DNA of 64,000 nt from Abditibacteriaceae bacterium. Its GTDB lineage: Bacteria > Armatimonadota > Abditibacteriia > Abditibacteriales > Abditibacteriaceae. Location: positions 62,001 through 126,000 of the forward strand of contig JAFAZH010000048.1 in the NCBI GenBank assembly GCA_019239895.1, given 5' to 3'. The position numbers and the translations under genes were made by a program. The notes under the pieces are model-generated. The model was not told the DNA's origin and made no database searches. It was given only the letters and a program-made list of their open reading frames with translations. This document shows, in pieces, positions 43,935 to 52,926 of this stretch. Each line of letters begins with the position of its first letter. Position 1 is the first letter of the stretch.

Positions 43935-44906
43935 TTAGAGACCTGCCATGAAATCGAATATCTTATCGCCAGAGCTGGGCAGACCTTCATGACCAAAATC
44001 AGGATATATGAGCAGGTCTTTCTTCGCTTGAATCTTATTATAGGCAGCGAATTGTGTGGAAGGCGGGCAGACGGTATCCATCAAGCCGACAGGCATCAAA
44101 ACTTCGGCTTGAATGCACGAAGCTAAGTGCTGATTGTCAATATAGCCCAATTGGGTAAAGACTTCCTGCTCACGCTGGTGCAGCGGGTCAAAGCTGCGAA
44201 AATAGGAGCGTAACTCTTCATAAGCGGCCACATCCAAATCCATTTCCCACACGCGTTGATAGTCACAGAGAAACGGAAAAACTGGAGCGGCCTTTTTAAT
44301 ACGGGGTTCGAGCGCAGCACAGGCGAGAGTTAGGCCGCCACCCTGGGAGCCGCCCGTCGCCCCGACTCGCTCGGCATCCACTTCGGGCAGGTTCATCACG
44401 ATATTGGCAAGTTGCGCGCAATCGAGAAACACCTGGCGATAATAAAGCTTTTCCGGTTCCCCGTTGAGCGCATTATCGAGTCCTCGAATAATATGGCCGC
44501 GCAATGTATTGCCCGTCACGCCACCGACATCTTCCGAGAGACCACCCTGCCCGCGACAATCAAGAGCCGCGACACAAAAGCCCTGCCCCACATAATTGAG
44601 CTTGTCGTTCCAGTCTCCACTGTTCCCAGAATAACCGTGAAACATCACCACTGCGGGATGCTTTTGATTGGAATTTTTGGGGCGTAGATATTTAGCATGG
44701 ACACGCGCCCCGCCTACACCTGTGAAATACAGATGAAAGCATTCGGCAAAAGGGGCATGGAGTTGGTGCGGCACCAATTCCACATTGGCATTCAGGCTCC
44801 GCATTTCAGAGAGAGCTTTGTCCCAGTAGGCATCGAAGTCAGCAGGACGAGGATTACGCCCCTCATATTTGTGCAGTTCTGGCAGCGGCATGTCAACAAT
44901 TGGCAT
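43935..44906 (-). CDS. Acetyl xylan esterase / cephalosporin-C deacetylase family hydrolase
   Basis: The protein has 323 residues, typical for the AXE1 (CE7) family. It has the early RPADFDAYWD segment, VVMFHGYSGNSGDW, ALDCRGQGG with RGHIIRG, nucleophile elbow GATGGSQGGGLTLA, Asp in VGLMDTVCPPST and His in FGHEGLP. Members form hexamers that deacetylate short xylo-oligosaccharides and cephalosporin C in the cytoplasm. GGAAGAAAG lies before ATG. With the mannosidase it suggests use of plant polysaccharide fragments. Confidence 0.93.
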   Translation of the reverse strand: MPIVDMPLPELHKYEGRNPRPADFDAYWDKALSEMRSLNANVELVPHQLHAPFAECFHLYFTGVGGARVHAKYLRPKNSNQKHPAVVMFHGYSGNSGDWNDKLNYVGQGFCVAALDCRGQGGLSEDVGGVTGNTLRGHIIRGLDNALNGEPEKLYYRQVFLDCAQLANIVMNLPEVDAERVGATGGSQGGGLTLACAALEPRIKKAAPVFPFLCDYQRVWEMDLDVAAYEELRSYFRSFDPLHQREQEVFTQLGYIDNQHLASCIQAEVLMPVGLMDTVCPPSTQFAAYNKIQAKKDLLIYPDFGHEGLPSSGDKIFDFMAGL

Positions 44907-44963
44907 CTTTCTTCCTTAACACTAATATAGATATGTCACATAGCTTCACTTATCCGCTGGTTG

Positions 44964-45626
44964 TCAAACGCGGCGTGGCTTAACGATGAGGTCACGCATC
45001 ACGACCACCACTTCGCGTGAGGTGCCCCAGACGCGGTGGAACAGGCTGGCGTTACGCGCCGGAGACGGATAGACGGTCAGCCCTAACATTTTGAAGTCGC
45101 GCTGGGCACGCCACATATGATAAGGGTCGCTGACTAAGATGATGCTCTGCCACCCATGCGCCTTGCAGATATGCGTGGCATTGGAAGCATTCTCCCAGGT
45201 GCTGGTGGACTGATCCTCCAACACCAGATCGCTTTCTGGCACTCCCTGCTGCATGGCTAACTGTGCGGCGACCTGGGCCTCGGCAGGCGGATTAATGCCA
45301 ATGCCTCCGGTGCAGATGATTTTATGGGCTAAACCCTGCTGATACAGCTCCACCGCGTGCAAAGTGCGGCGACGCAGCGCATCACCGGGCACTCCATGCT
45401 CTTTCACATGAGCGCCGAGAATGACAATGGCGTGAGCTGGTTGTGGATGATCGTGCTGTCCGTAACCGTCGAGATAGCCCCCTACACCACAGAAGCCAGC
45501 CAGCACCAGCAGTAGCCCGCCCCCAACGAAGCGTGCCCGTCGTTGTGTCACAGTGAGCTTACGCGGAGACGCAGTGCGCCTGGCGCTTGGTGATTTCAGT
45601 TGCGGTTGCTGCTCGTTACTTGGCAC
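44964..45626 (-). CDS. DUF218 (YdcF/SanA-like) membrane-anchored protein
   Basis: The protein has 220 residues. A basic cytoplasmic start and one membrane segment (about 31-52) precede a DUF218 domain: AIVILGAHVKEHGVPGDALRRRT, IICTGGIG, VLEDQSTSTWENA and ILVSDPYHMWRA. Relatives such as SanA and ElyC affect envelope permeability and peptidoglycan or lipid-carrier metabolism; YdcF binds S-adenosylmethionine. The start is GTG with GGAAG upstream. It lies 12 bases after the M23 peptidase gene on the same strand, so the two are likely co-transcribed and linked to the cell wall. Confidence 0.85.
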   Translation of the reverse strand: MPSNEQQPQLKSPSARRTASPRKLTVTQRRARFVGGGLLLVLAGFCGVGGYLDGYGQHDHPQPAHAIVILGAHVKEHGVPGDALRRRTLHAVELYQQGLAHKIICTGGIGINPPAEAQVAAQLAMQQGVPESDLVLEDQSTSTWENASNATHICKAHGWQSIILVSDPYHMWRAQRDFKMLGLTVYPSPARNASLFHRVWGTSREVVVVMRDLIVKPRRV

Positions 45627-45638
45627 CTCAAGACTTCC

Positions 45639-46553
45639 TTAAAACTCCAGCCCACTATGCGCCACTTTGAAGGGATCAACTGGCTCCCATCCAATCCGCA
45701 TCTCCCAGTGCAGGTGCGGGCCAGTCACAAAGCCTGTCGCTCCAACCCGACCAATGAGTTGACCCCGTGCTACGCTCTGCCCCACTTGCACCAATCGTTG
45801 TGAGAGATGCATGTAAATCGAGAAGACATTGCAGCCATGATCTACTACGATGCAGTTGCCGCGCAACGTCGGCAAATACTGCGATAACACCACCCGCCCA
45901 TTATTGGTGGCCATCACGGGTGTCCCCGTAGAAGCTTTAATATCCGCGCCATTATGTTGCCCCCACCACTTGCCATTGACATAACGCTTGCGCCCGTAAC
46001 TCGATGTGGAGCGGCCTGGCGTTGGCACCAGCCAACTGCCACGCCACAGGGGTGCCGGATAAGAGTTCTTCATGGTGCTTTGCACTAAGAGCTTTTCCTG
46101 GTGCAGCGCGTCCTTCTGCGACATTTTGCTGGCCGTCGAGCTTTGCATAGAAACGTATTGGGTGGGAAAGTCGCGGCTGCGGGCGTGCATGGTAGTAGAC
46201 ACCACCTGTTCGGCATCTTGCCCGTTGCGCGCCACCTGAACCCGCGCCCGCAATGGGTAGTTGCCCCCGGTGCGATCAAAGGGAAAGCCCAGATAAGCCC
46301 GCACGGTGCCATCCCGCCGGGAGTAGAACTTCACATTCGGTGTATCAAAAGCCGCCATGCCAATCGCTTTAATCTTTTCGCCAGCAGCAGGGTAAATCGT
46401 GAGGGTGAGTACATCTCCCGGTTGGGGTGATGCCGGGGCGACGCGCAGCGTGGCCGCCTGACAGAACGACTTATATTGAGTGACCAACAGACATGCACCT
46501 AAAAAGTAAAAAACAGGGGTGTTAGATAAATTGAATAAGGAACGTCGTTTCAT
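45639..46553 (-). CDS. M23-family (LytM) metallopeptidase
   Basis: The protein has 304 residues. A signal peptide or anchor (about 1-33) is followed by an Ig-like domain (about 35-110) and a C-terminal M23 domain with zinc motifs HNGADI and HLHWEMRIG and the middle VVDHGCNVFSIYMHL. All expected His and Asp ligands are present, so it should be an active peptidoglycan endopeptidase, or a LytM activator if the groove differs. AAGGT lies five bases before ATG. It is followed closely by the DUF218 gene. Confidence 0.92.
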   Translation of the reverse strand: MKRRSLFNLSNTPVFYFLGACLLVTQYKSFCQAATLRVAPASPQPGDVLTLTIYPAAGEKIKAIGMAAFDTPNVKFYSRRDGTVRAYLGFPFDRTGGNYPLRARVQVARNGQDAEQVVSTTMHARSRDFPTQYVSMQSSTASKMSQKDALHQEKLLVQSTMKNSYPAPLWRGSWLVPTPGRSTSSYGRKRYVNGKWWGQHNGADIKASTGTPVMATNNGRVVLSQYLPTLRGNCIVVDHGCNVFSIYMHLSQRLVQVGQSVARGQLIGRVGATGFVTGPHLHWEMRIGWEPVDPFKVAHSGLEF

Positions 46554-46592
46554 GAGACCTTGTGGTTCGCTTTCTGTAAAGTAATTCCATAA

Positions 46593-46729
46593 GACCCGGC
46601 GGTTGAAACCGCGTCTCCTGGCGTGCCGCCGACCGTCCCCTCCGGGGACGGAAAGAAGTTTATGAATGTGCCGTCCGCGCAGGCGGACGGTCGGCCAGGG
46701 GCCCTGAGCCGTGACTTTAGTCGCCGGGA
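46593..46729. repeat. Palindromic element, CCGGGG-hairpin family, divergent copy
   Basis: Terminal hairpins CCCGGCGGTTGAAACCGC (left) and GTGACTTTAGTC (right, with flanking CCG/CGG pairing) enclose ACCGTCCCCTCCGGGGACGG and GCCGTCCGCGCAGGCGGACGG. The layout of end hairpin plus inner GCCGTCC...GGACGG hairpin matches the copies at 38691 and 63020, though the sequence is diverged. It lies between the M23 peptidase start and the methyltransferase stop. Confidence 0.7.
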
Positions 46730-46753
46730 TATATTACATTTCCATAGCAAACT

Positions 46754-47278
46754 TTACAATGCTTCACGGGATGTAGCCAGATTGTGGTGCAGTGCATTTC
46801 CCAGATTGCCGAAAATCTCAATTTCATTTCGTTCCACCCTTTGCACGGTTTGGTAATTCGGACGATACCCCGTCGGCTCCAGGTTAAAGCAAGCGAAGGT
46901 GCCAGTGACATTGGCCGCACGACGTGACAGATAGCAAATGAGTAATGGCTGCTCATAATTATGGCAGCTTAATAAGCGAATGGCCTTGAACAATTGGGCC
47001 AGGGAAACTTTGAAAAAAGGTGGATCGCAGATGATAAGATCGAATGCTTCACCCAACCATGCAGGGCGATAAATATCATAATGCCGGAAGCTTTTCAAAT
47101 GCACGAATCTCTCATCTATATCCAGGGTTGTAACTGGCACCCTGCGCTGTTCAAGCTCTTGGCCCAGCAACGGCGTGCATAAGCAGCAGGGGCGGGAGAA
47201 CTGCTCTACAAAACCCGCCAGGTGTTGCAGTGTTGGCGGGTCAAAGAAATACTGCTCGTTTTCGTGTTTCTCGTACAT
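46754..47278 (-). CDS. Putative N6-adenine/lysine-type methyltransferase
   Basis: The protein has 174 residues. The segment FDLIICDPPFF is the (D/N)PP(F/Y) catalytic motif of class I methyltransferases that modify amino groups, and VTTLDIDERF fits the acidic SAM-binding strand. The start YFFDPPTLQHLAGF resembles the putative N6-adenine methyltransferase family PF10237, whose eukaryotic members methylate protein lysine. The glycine-rich motif I is poorly preserved (CTPLLGQEL), as in that family. The target is unknown. Confidence 0.7.
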   Translation of the reverse strand: MYEKHENEQYFFDPPTLQHLAGFVEQFSRPCCLCTPLLGQELEQRRVPVTTLDIDERFVHLKSFRHYDIYRPAWLGEAFDLIICDPPFFKVSLAQLFKAIRLLSCHNYEQPLLICYLSRRAANVTGTFACFNLEPTGYRPNYQTVQRVERNEIEIFGNLGNALHHNLATSREAL

Positions 47279-47298
47279 GATGGTGTAGGGTTTATATG

Positions 47299-47448
47299 GC
47301 CCTCACCCCCTTCCCCTCTCCCAATACTGGTAGAGGGGTGCCCCGTAGAATGACTATCTCGTTTAAACGAGATAGCATTTTACGCTATGAGCCGTGTTAT
47401 CCTGTGACCTCCCCTCTCCTGTTATCGGGAGAGGGCGGGGGTGAGGTC
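47299..47448. repeat. CCCTCACCCC-family inverted repeat with central hairpin
   Basis: Ends GCCCTCACCCCC and GGGGGTGAGG pair, with CCCCTCTCCC-type hairpins next to each. The centre has a perfect CTATCTCG-TTTAAA-CGAGATAG hairpin (47354-47375). It lies between the methyltransferase start and the large membrane protein. Confidence 0.75.
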
Positions 47449-47512
47449 TATAAAAGCCCCGGCATCTGTTATAACACACTATTAGGCAAGTTATGTTACC
47501 TTCATAATTGCA

Positions 47513-50500
47513 ATGGCATTAGAATTCCCCGGTCATCCCATGCGCCTGGTGCAGCGGTCGGTGAAGTTGCATCTGATAGGACGCCTGCGTCGCCTTATGC
47601 TGCGGGGCGGGGCGGCGTTGCGCACCTGGGCGTCTCTTGAAGATAATCCTTTTTTGCAACGGGCGTTGCGCGTCGAAGCCCGCAAATACAAGCCGCTACT
47701 GACTGTGTTAGCGGCTGTCATTTTAGCGGGTGCCCTGCTCTATGCAGAATGGCGGCTGTGGGAGTTAGCTAACAACGCTCTGGCCTTCTCTGGAACTCGC
47801 CCCCGCTACTGGCGCGGCAGGCCCCGACGCGGCCCCAGCTTGACCAGCCTACCTCATGCCCTCGGCGGTAACTTCGTTAGTTGTGCCGCGATTCTCACTT
47901 CGGCTGCCTGTGCTTACGTGGCCATTGTCGCCAGTCGAGCGCGCACCGCCTATCTTTTGCGCCAGGAAGTATTTAAAGGCACCCTCGATCAACTGCAACT
48001 ACTCCCGATTTTGGAAGAACGCTGGCTGTGGATGATGAACGCGCACCCGACTGCCCTAACCCTGCTGATTGGGGCCGCCGGGCTGCCAGTTTATTGCCTG
48101 GCCTTATATACCGGGCAATGGTCGGTGCGTGATGTCTTAGGGCTGGGGCTGGTTTTTCTGATGATTGGCCATGCTCTCCCCACCTGGCAGCCTGCCGTCT
48201 GGAAACAAAAGAACCTCAAAGGCCAGCGTCCGAAGTTTGATCTCAAGACGTGGCAGGCCAGCTTAAAGCAGGCGCGCGGCGACCTTGATCCGGGCCTCCA
48301 ATCTGTGGCAAGCATGACACCCGCGCAGCGATTGGAAATGCAACGGCGCACCCAGCGCATGATGAGTGGACTTTATGAAATCACGCCGGTGGGGGCCACC
48401 GCAGCAGGAGACACGGCTAATGCAGGCCCCGTTGATGACACCAATGGCAAACAGCGAGGCAAACCAGCGGCGAAAGCCTCCTTTGGCGGCAGCGGTGCCC
48501 AATTCAGCAATGGGTTGAGTTGGTTCCTGAGTTGGATTGCCTTTCAAGCTTTTATCCAGGCGTTCATGGGCAGTTTGTTTGGCGTTGGTCGGATGCCTGG
48601 CCCCTTTGGAATCCTGTGGAGCGTCCTGCCCCCGGAAGTCACGCCCCTGATCCCGGCATTTCCCGTGACCTGGCCCTTGATATTGGCACGTCTGATTGTC
48701 ACCCCGTTGCCGTTCTTCGCTTTTACACTGCCGCCAGTTGTGCTGATTGTGCCCCTCTGGATTGGCTTTTTGCAACAGCGATTCACGGCGCTGGCCGCAA
48801 ATGTTTCCTCCCTCGAAACATTCTGGACACCACGCCGCGCCCGGAAACGTAGGGCTATCGGGGCCGCGTTGTTTTTGGGTCTTGTGGTCTTCTTTTTCGG
48901 CTATGGCTGGGACTTGCTTATCATCAATAGCACCCTGGCCATGTTGCTGCGCCGCGCTCCCCTGTCATCTGATTGGGCCTTGGCCGCACTGTGGACACTG
49001 GCTCTTGTGGTGGGCACACTCATAGCCAGTGCCAGCATAGAGGCCGCTTTTAAACGTTTTTATCAGGACGAGATCAGCTTAAATGATGCCCGGCGCACAG
49101 CCCTGGCGGGGATGTTGCGCAGTTTCATTTTAGCGATTGGCACCTATTTTCTTTTTTGCTGGATCGGCGGGCTACGCGGCGTGAACGGCGTGTGGGCGGC
49201 ACGGTTAGCCCCAACTTTGGGCACAGCCGTCGCTTATGCGCTGGCCGATTTTGGCACGAGCTTGCTGCAAGCGGTTGTGCCAGAGCGAACCAGGGAAAGT
49301 GTGAGGACACTACGTGCTCTCTGGATTTATGGCCTGCCGCTTCTAACCATCTTACTTATCGTGTGGGATGGTCACCTGAGGTTATCTTTCGGCTTCGAGC
49401 AAGCACCCATTGTGTTGCTCTCGCCCTTGGTCACCTTGCTGTCTCTGTTCCGTTTCGAGTTGACGCGGCCTAGCGCCCCGTGGTGGTGGGGGCCACTCGC
49501 TCAGGTTGCTATTGGCTCCGTATGTCTGGCCATTGCTTTAGGTTATCAACTCCACACCGCAACAGCTAATGAACTGGCTACGCCGACAGCAACAGAAGCT
49601 CACTGGTCAGATGCTTTGACAGCCCCCTTACGTTTACTAAATAAATTCTTGCGCAAAGTCGCTATGGCTCTGCTCAATTGGCTGGGGCAGGTTAACCAAA
49701 CTCTGCGCGAGTGGAATGAATGGATTGTGCAACGGGGCATCAAATACGACAATGCCGTTTTAACGGCAGAGTTGCGGCGGCGCGTGCAGCGCGAATACTG
49801 GTTGCTGCAATGGCCCATGCTGCTCTTATTCGAGGCTGGGGCCTTTCTTTTAATTGCTGACCCTGGCGTGCTGGTGGGACTGACGTGGCAAAACATCTGG
49901 ACACTCCCCATTAACTACCAAGCCTGGGGCACGGGCGTGGTTATCGGCGTCCTTATCGTGGCTCTGGTGATTGCAGTTTTATCCACCTTCGCGCTGGGCC
50001 AGGCGTTTGACCGTGAGCACGCTAATGGCACGCTCTTGTTCCTCTTCTTAACCCCTATGACGGATGCCGCCATTTTACTCGGTAAATTTGTGCCGGGCGT
50101 CTTTTATAGCGGGTTACTGCTGAGCACGAGTCTGCCCTGGCTGCTCTTTGGTTGTCTGGCTGGCATGGCGGGAGGTTCGTTAATACCTCTAGGCATAGCC
50201 GGTTTGGGCCTCTTCTTTATCCTTGCGAGTTGGCTCTTTGCCGCCTGTTTGCAAACGCTGTGCGCTATCTACGCCAATAAGCCCACTGAAGGCATGGCCG
50301 TAGCGATAGTAGCGGGGTTTATGATCGAATCCATCTGCTGGGGGTTAATTGCTGTAGTGCAGATCTGGGTTTTAGACACGACTGGACTGCGCTTTGAAGG
50401 TTCTATAATGGTGATGTGGTTCCTGGTTATGAGCCTGGTGCATCTGGCATTAGCTTACGTGGCCTGGAGACTTTCCCTGCAGTTGCTGCGCCGCCAACGC

Positions 50501-50620
50501 TACGGGGATGTGCTCGCCAAAAGCACTCGCCTGCTGCGCATATTAGCGGATAAGCTGGCGTTTATTCGCCTGCGATCAGGTGGCCGTACTTCTCCGCGAC
50601 CACACGACGCTTCACTTTAA
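47513..50620 (+). CDS. Large ABC-2-type membrane protein with two permease-like halves
   Basis: The protein has 1035 residues with a dozen or more membrane segments. Two related halves are visible. The first has NPFLQRALRVEARKYKPLL, then RQEVFKGTLDQLQLLPI. The second has a similar basic entry helix, then FDREHANGTLLFLFLTPMTD, the typical coupling segment of ABC-2 permeases (an ExxxGTL...TP motif). It is probably a fused pair of ABC-2 permease domains, or a relative without a partner. No ATP-binding protein gene is adjacent. The start is uncertain: no ribosome-binding site precedes ATG 47513, and ATG 47540 is an alternative. The last 59 bases overlap the convergent acyl-CoA synthetase gene. 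Confidence 0.7.
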   Translation: MALEFPGHPMRLVQRSVKLHLIGRLRRLMLRGGAALRTWASLEDNPFLQRALRVEARKYKPLLTVLAAVILAGALLYAEWRLWELANNALAFSGTRPRYWRGRPRRGPSLTSLPHALGGNFVSCAAILTSAACAYVAIVASRARTAYLLRQEVFKGTLDQLQLLPILEERWLWMMNAHPTALTLLIGAAGLPVYCLALYTGQWSVRDVLGLGLVFLMIGHALPTWQPAVWKQKNLKGQRPKFDLKTWQASLKQARGDLDPGLQSVASMTPAQRLEMQRRTQRMMSGLYEITPVGATAAGDTANAGPVDDTNGKQRGKPAAKASFGGSGAQFSNGLSWFLSWIAFQAFIQAFMGSLFGVGRMPGPFGILWSVLPPEVTPLIPAFPVTWPLILARLIVTPLPFFAFTLPPVVLIVPLWIGFLQQRFTALAANVSSLETFWTPRRARKRRAIGAALFLGLVVFFFGYGWDLLIINSTLAMLLRRAPLSSDWALAALWTLALVVGTLIASASIEAAFKRFYQDEISLNDARRTALAGMLRSFILAIGTYFLFCWIGGLRGVNGVWAARLAPTLGTAVAYALADFGTSLLQAVVPERTRESVRTLRALWIYGLPLLTILLIVWDGHLRLSFGFEQAPIVLLSPLVTLLSLFRFELTRPSAPWWWGPLAQVAIGSVCLAIALGYQLHTATANELATPTATEAHWSDALTAPLRLLNKFLRKVAMALLNWLGQVNQTLREWNEWIVQRGIKYDNAVLTAELRRRVQREYWLLQWPMLLLFEAGAFLLIADPGVLVGLTWQNIWTLPINYQAWGTGVVIGVLIVALVIAVLSTFALGQAFDREHANGTLLFLFLTPMTDAAILLGKFVPGVFYSGLLLSTSLPWLLFGCLAGMAGGSLIPLGIAGLGLFFILASWLFAACLQTLCAIYANKPTEGMAVAIVAGFMIESICWGLIAVVQIWVLDTTGLRFEGSIMVMWFLVMSLVHLALAYVAWRLSLQLLRRQRYGDVLAKSTRLLRILADKLAFIRLRSGGRTSPRPHDASL

Positions 50621-52475
50621 GCGTTGGTGTCAGTTCTCCATTTTCCACCGTGAAAGCATCTGGTATTAGATTTATTTTGCGGATGCGCTCAAAGTCGGCT
50701 AAGTCATCGGTCAAGCTATCCACTTCCTTGCGCAGCAGTTTGGTAATCTGGGGCGTCTTGAGCAACTCCGCATCGTCCCCGGCTTCGATATTTTCTTGCT
50801 TGGCATAGCTGCGCACGGCTTCCATTTTCGGCACAATGAGGGCCGAAACCGCTTTTTGCTTATCCCCTAATAAAACTACTTGAGCGATGTAAGGTGAGAG
50901 AGCCAGTTTCATTTCAATGGGCGCCGGAGCCACCTTTTTGCCATTGGCTAAAACCAATAAGTCTTTCTTGCGGTCGGTGATTTTCAGGTAGCCATCTTTG
51001 AACTCGCCAATGTCGCCCGTGTGAAACCAACCTTCGCTGTCAATGGCCTCTGCTGTGGCTTCCGGCTTGTTCCAGTAGCCTTTCATCACTGAATCGCTAC
51101 GGGTCAGAATTTCGCCATCCTCAGCAATTTTGACCTCTACCGCTTTCAGTGGCTCACCCACCGTCGCCAGCCGCACCCGGCCAGGACGATTAACGACAAT
51201 GACAGGAGAAGTCTCGGTAAGACCATACCCCTCTAAAATATTAATCCCTAGTCCCAGAAAGAGCGCCCCTAATTCCGGTGACATCGGCGCACCGCCGGAG
51301 ACAAAAGCGCGCAGACGCCCACCAAAACGCTCGCGGATTTTGGAGTACACCTTGGCATCATAGACGCGATACTTAATCTGCTCCATCATGCTCAAGGCTG
51401 GAGCACCTTCTAAATGCCCCTTGGCAGCCCCGGCTTTCTTGGCCAGTTCTAAAGCATCTAAGTATTTGGTTTGCTGATCAGGTGGCAAAGCGTCCGCCGC
51501 ACTTAAGAGTTTTTCTCGCATAGATTCATACAGGCGCGGCACGCAAAACATCACAGTCGGTCGGGCCTCGCGCATATTCTTATCTATGGTGAACAGACTC
51601 TCGCAGTAAGCGATACCCGCGCCTAGGCGCAAGGGCACGTAATAGCCCGCCACGCGCTCGTACACATGCGCCAGGGGTAGAAAGGATAGAAAAAGCTCAT
51701 CGTTAGCCGTGCCAAACGCTTCTATCAAAGCTTCACTAATGGCTTCGATATTGAAAGTCAGGTTGCGGTGCGTCAGCATCACCCCTTTGGGTTCCCCCGT
51801 GGTGCCAGAAGTGTAGATAATAGTTGCTACATCGTCGGCTGCTGCTGCGGGCCAGGTAGTTTCGTATTCGGTGGGGTTCTGCTCATTCCATTCGACGCCA
51901 CGACGTTCTAAATCGGCAAAGGAGAGCAAGCAGATGCGCGGTGGCGTTTGATTCGCTTCGTCATCAGTCGCTTCCTCCGCCGGAATTTCATCCATCATCA
52001 CGATATAGCGCAAGTCCGGCAGGTTATCTTGAATGGCGCTGATTTTTTGCAACTGCGATTTGGTCGAGACAAGCACCAAGGCCGCGCCAGAATCTTTGAG
52101 AATATATTGCACCTGACCGGAGGGCAGTGTGGAGAAAAGGGGCACACTGATGATGCCCATCATCTGGCAGGCTAAATCGCCCATGGCCCATTCCGGGCGG
52201 CTTTCGGCTAAGATCGCGGCGCGGTCGCCACGTTCCAGGCCCAGGCTCAGCAGCCCGCCAGCCACATCCTTCACCCGCGCCGCAACTTCCCGGTAGGTAG
52301 CATAACTATAAGCGTTAGCTGTCTTATCCGATTCCCCTGCCGCACTATGGATAGCGCCAACATTCTGCTTTTGTTGCTTAATTTTCGTGCCCAGACAGGG
52401 GCGCTCGGCATAACTATTAAACGAACGCTGTAGCATAGCCGCCAGCGTCACTGCCGGTTTACTCGGATCAAACAT
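50562..52475 (-). CDS. Long-chain acyl-CoA synthetase (AMP-forming)
   Basis: The protein has 637 residues. ANL-superfamily motifs are present: IIYTSGTTGEPKGVMLTHRN (P-loop), GYGLTETSP, GWFHTGDIGEF, and KITDRKKDLLVLANGKKVAP with the hinge. The C-terminal lysine needed for adenylation falls near LTPTLKVKRR. It activates fatty acids to acyl-CoA via acyl-AMP. The long form with an insertion around residues 320-350 matches the FadD15/ACSL-like bacterial group. AAGGAG lies before ATG. Its 3' end overlaps the end of the large membrane protein gene. Confidence 0.93.
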   Translation of the reverse strand: MFDPSKPAVTLAAMLQRSFNSYAERPCLGTKIKQQKQNVGAIHSAAGESDKTANAYSYATYREVAARVKDVAGGLLSLGLERGDRAAILAESRPEWAMGDLACQMMGIISVPLFSTLPSGQVQYILKDSGAALVLVSTKSQLQKISAIQDNLPDLRYIVMMDEIPAEEATDDEANQTPPRICLLSFADLERRGVEWNEQNPTEYETTWPAAAADDVATIIYTSGTTGEPKGVMLTHRNLTFNIEAISEALIEAFGTANDELFLSFLPLAHVYERVAGYYVPLRLGAGIAYCESLFTIDKNMREARPTVMFCVPRLYESMREKLLSAADALPPDQQTKYLDALELAKKAGAAKGHLEGAPALSMMEQIKYRVYDAKVYSKIRERFGGRLRAFVSGGAPMSPELGALFLGLGINILEGYGLTETSPVIVVNRPGRVRLATVGEPLKAVEVKIAEDGEILTRSDSVMKGYWNKPEATAEAIDSEGWFHTGDIGEFKDGYLKITDRKKDLLVLANGKKVAPAPIEMKLALSPYIAQVVLLGDKQKAVSALIVPKMEAVRSYAKQENIEAGDDAELLKTPQITKLLRKEVDSLTDDLADFERIRKINLIPDAFTVENGELTPTLKVKRRVVAEKYGHLIAGE

Positions 52476-52552
52476 TGCCTCGACTCCTTATCTTCTTATC
52501 TGGCTTATTTACTGACGTTAAACACTTGTTATGTGGGGTGGCTCTCTGCATA

Positions 52553-52701
52553 AGCCCTCACCCCCGGCCCCTCTCCCGATAACAGGAGAGGGGAGCGCAA
52601 ACTCACACTTGCTTGTGAGGCTATTACAAATACCCTACGAGAAGCAGAAGAGTGTGACCTCCCCTCTCCCAAGGTTGGGAGAGGGGCCGGGGGTGAGGGC
52701 T
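52553..52701. repeat. CCCTCACCCCCGGCCCCTCTCCC inverted repeat; rest of gap 52476-52926
   Basis: Arms of 25 bases at 52553-52577 and 52677-52701 are perfect complements, and each end also forms its own CCCCTCTCCC / GGGAGAGGGG hairpin. It is the cleanest member of the family at 17419, 31955 and 47299. The remaining bases to 52926 contain no gene; they must hold the promoter of the ATP-grasp gene. Confidence 0.85.
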
Positions 52702-52926
52702 ACTGCTGCCACAGACCTTTGTCATTCCCGCACTACTGAATCTCTGTTATCCCCTAGCCCGTAATGCAAATTCTACTGTTGCGTTGCCCAACCGTTACAA
52801 AGAGTTAACCTACCCGAAATATAAGGATGCTAACCTTAAGAATGCACAAGCAGGAATGAACCATCCTGGCACGATTGCGGTTTGGCATCCATTGTGCGCA
52901 GTAATTTGTATTTTCCGTTATCTCTT

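Noticed and set aside
52860..52890. Sigma-54-like TGGCACG upstream of the ATP-grasp gene
   Set aside because: No GC is found at the required 10-base spacing after GG; the later TTGGC is too far.
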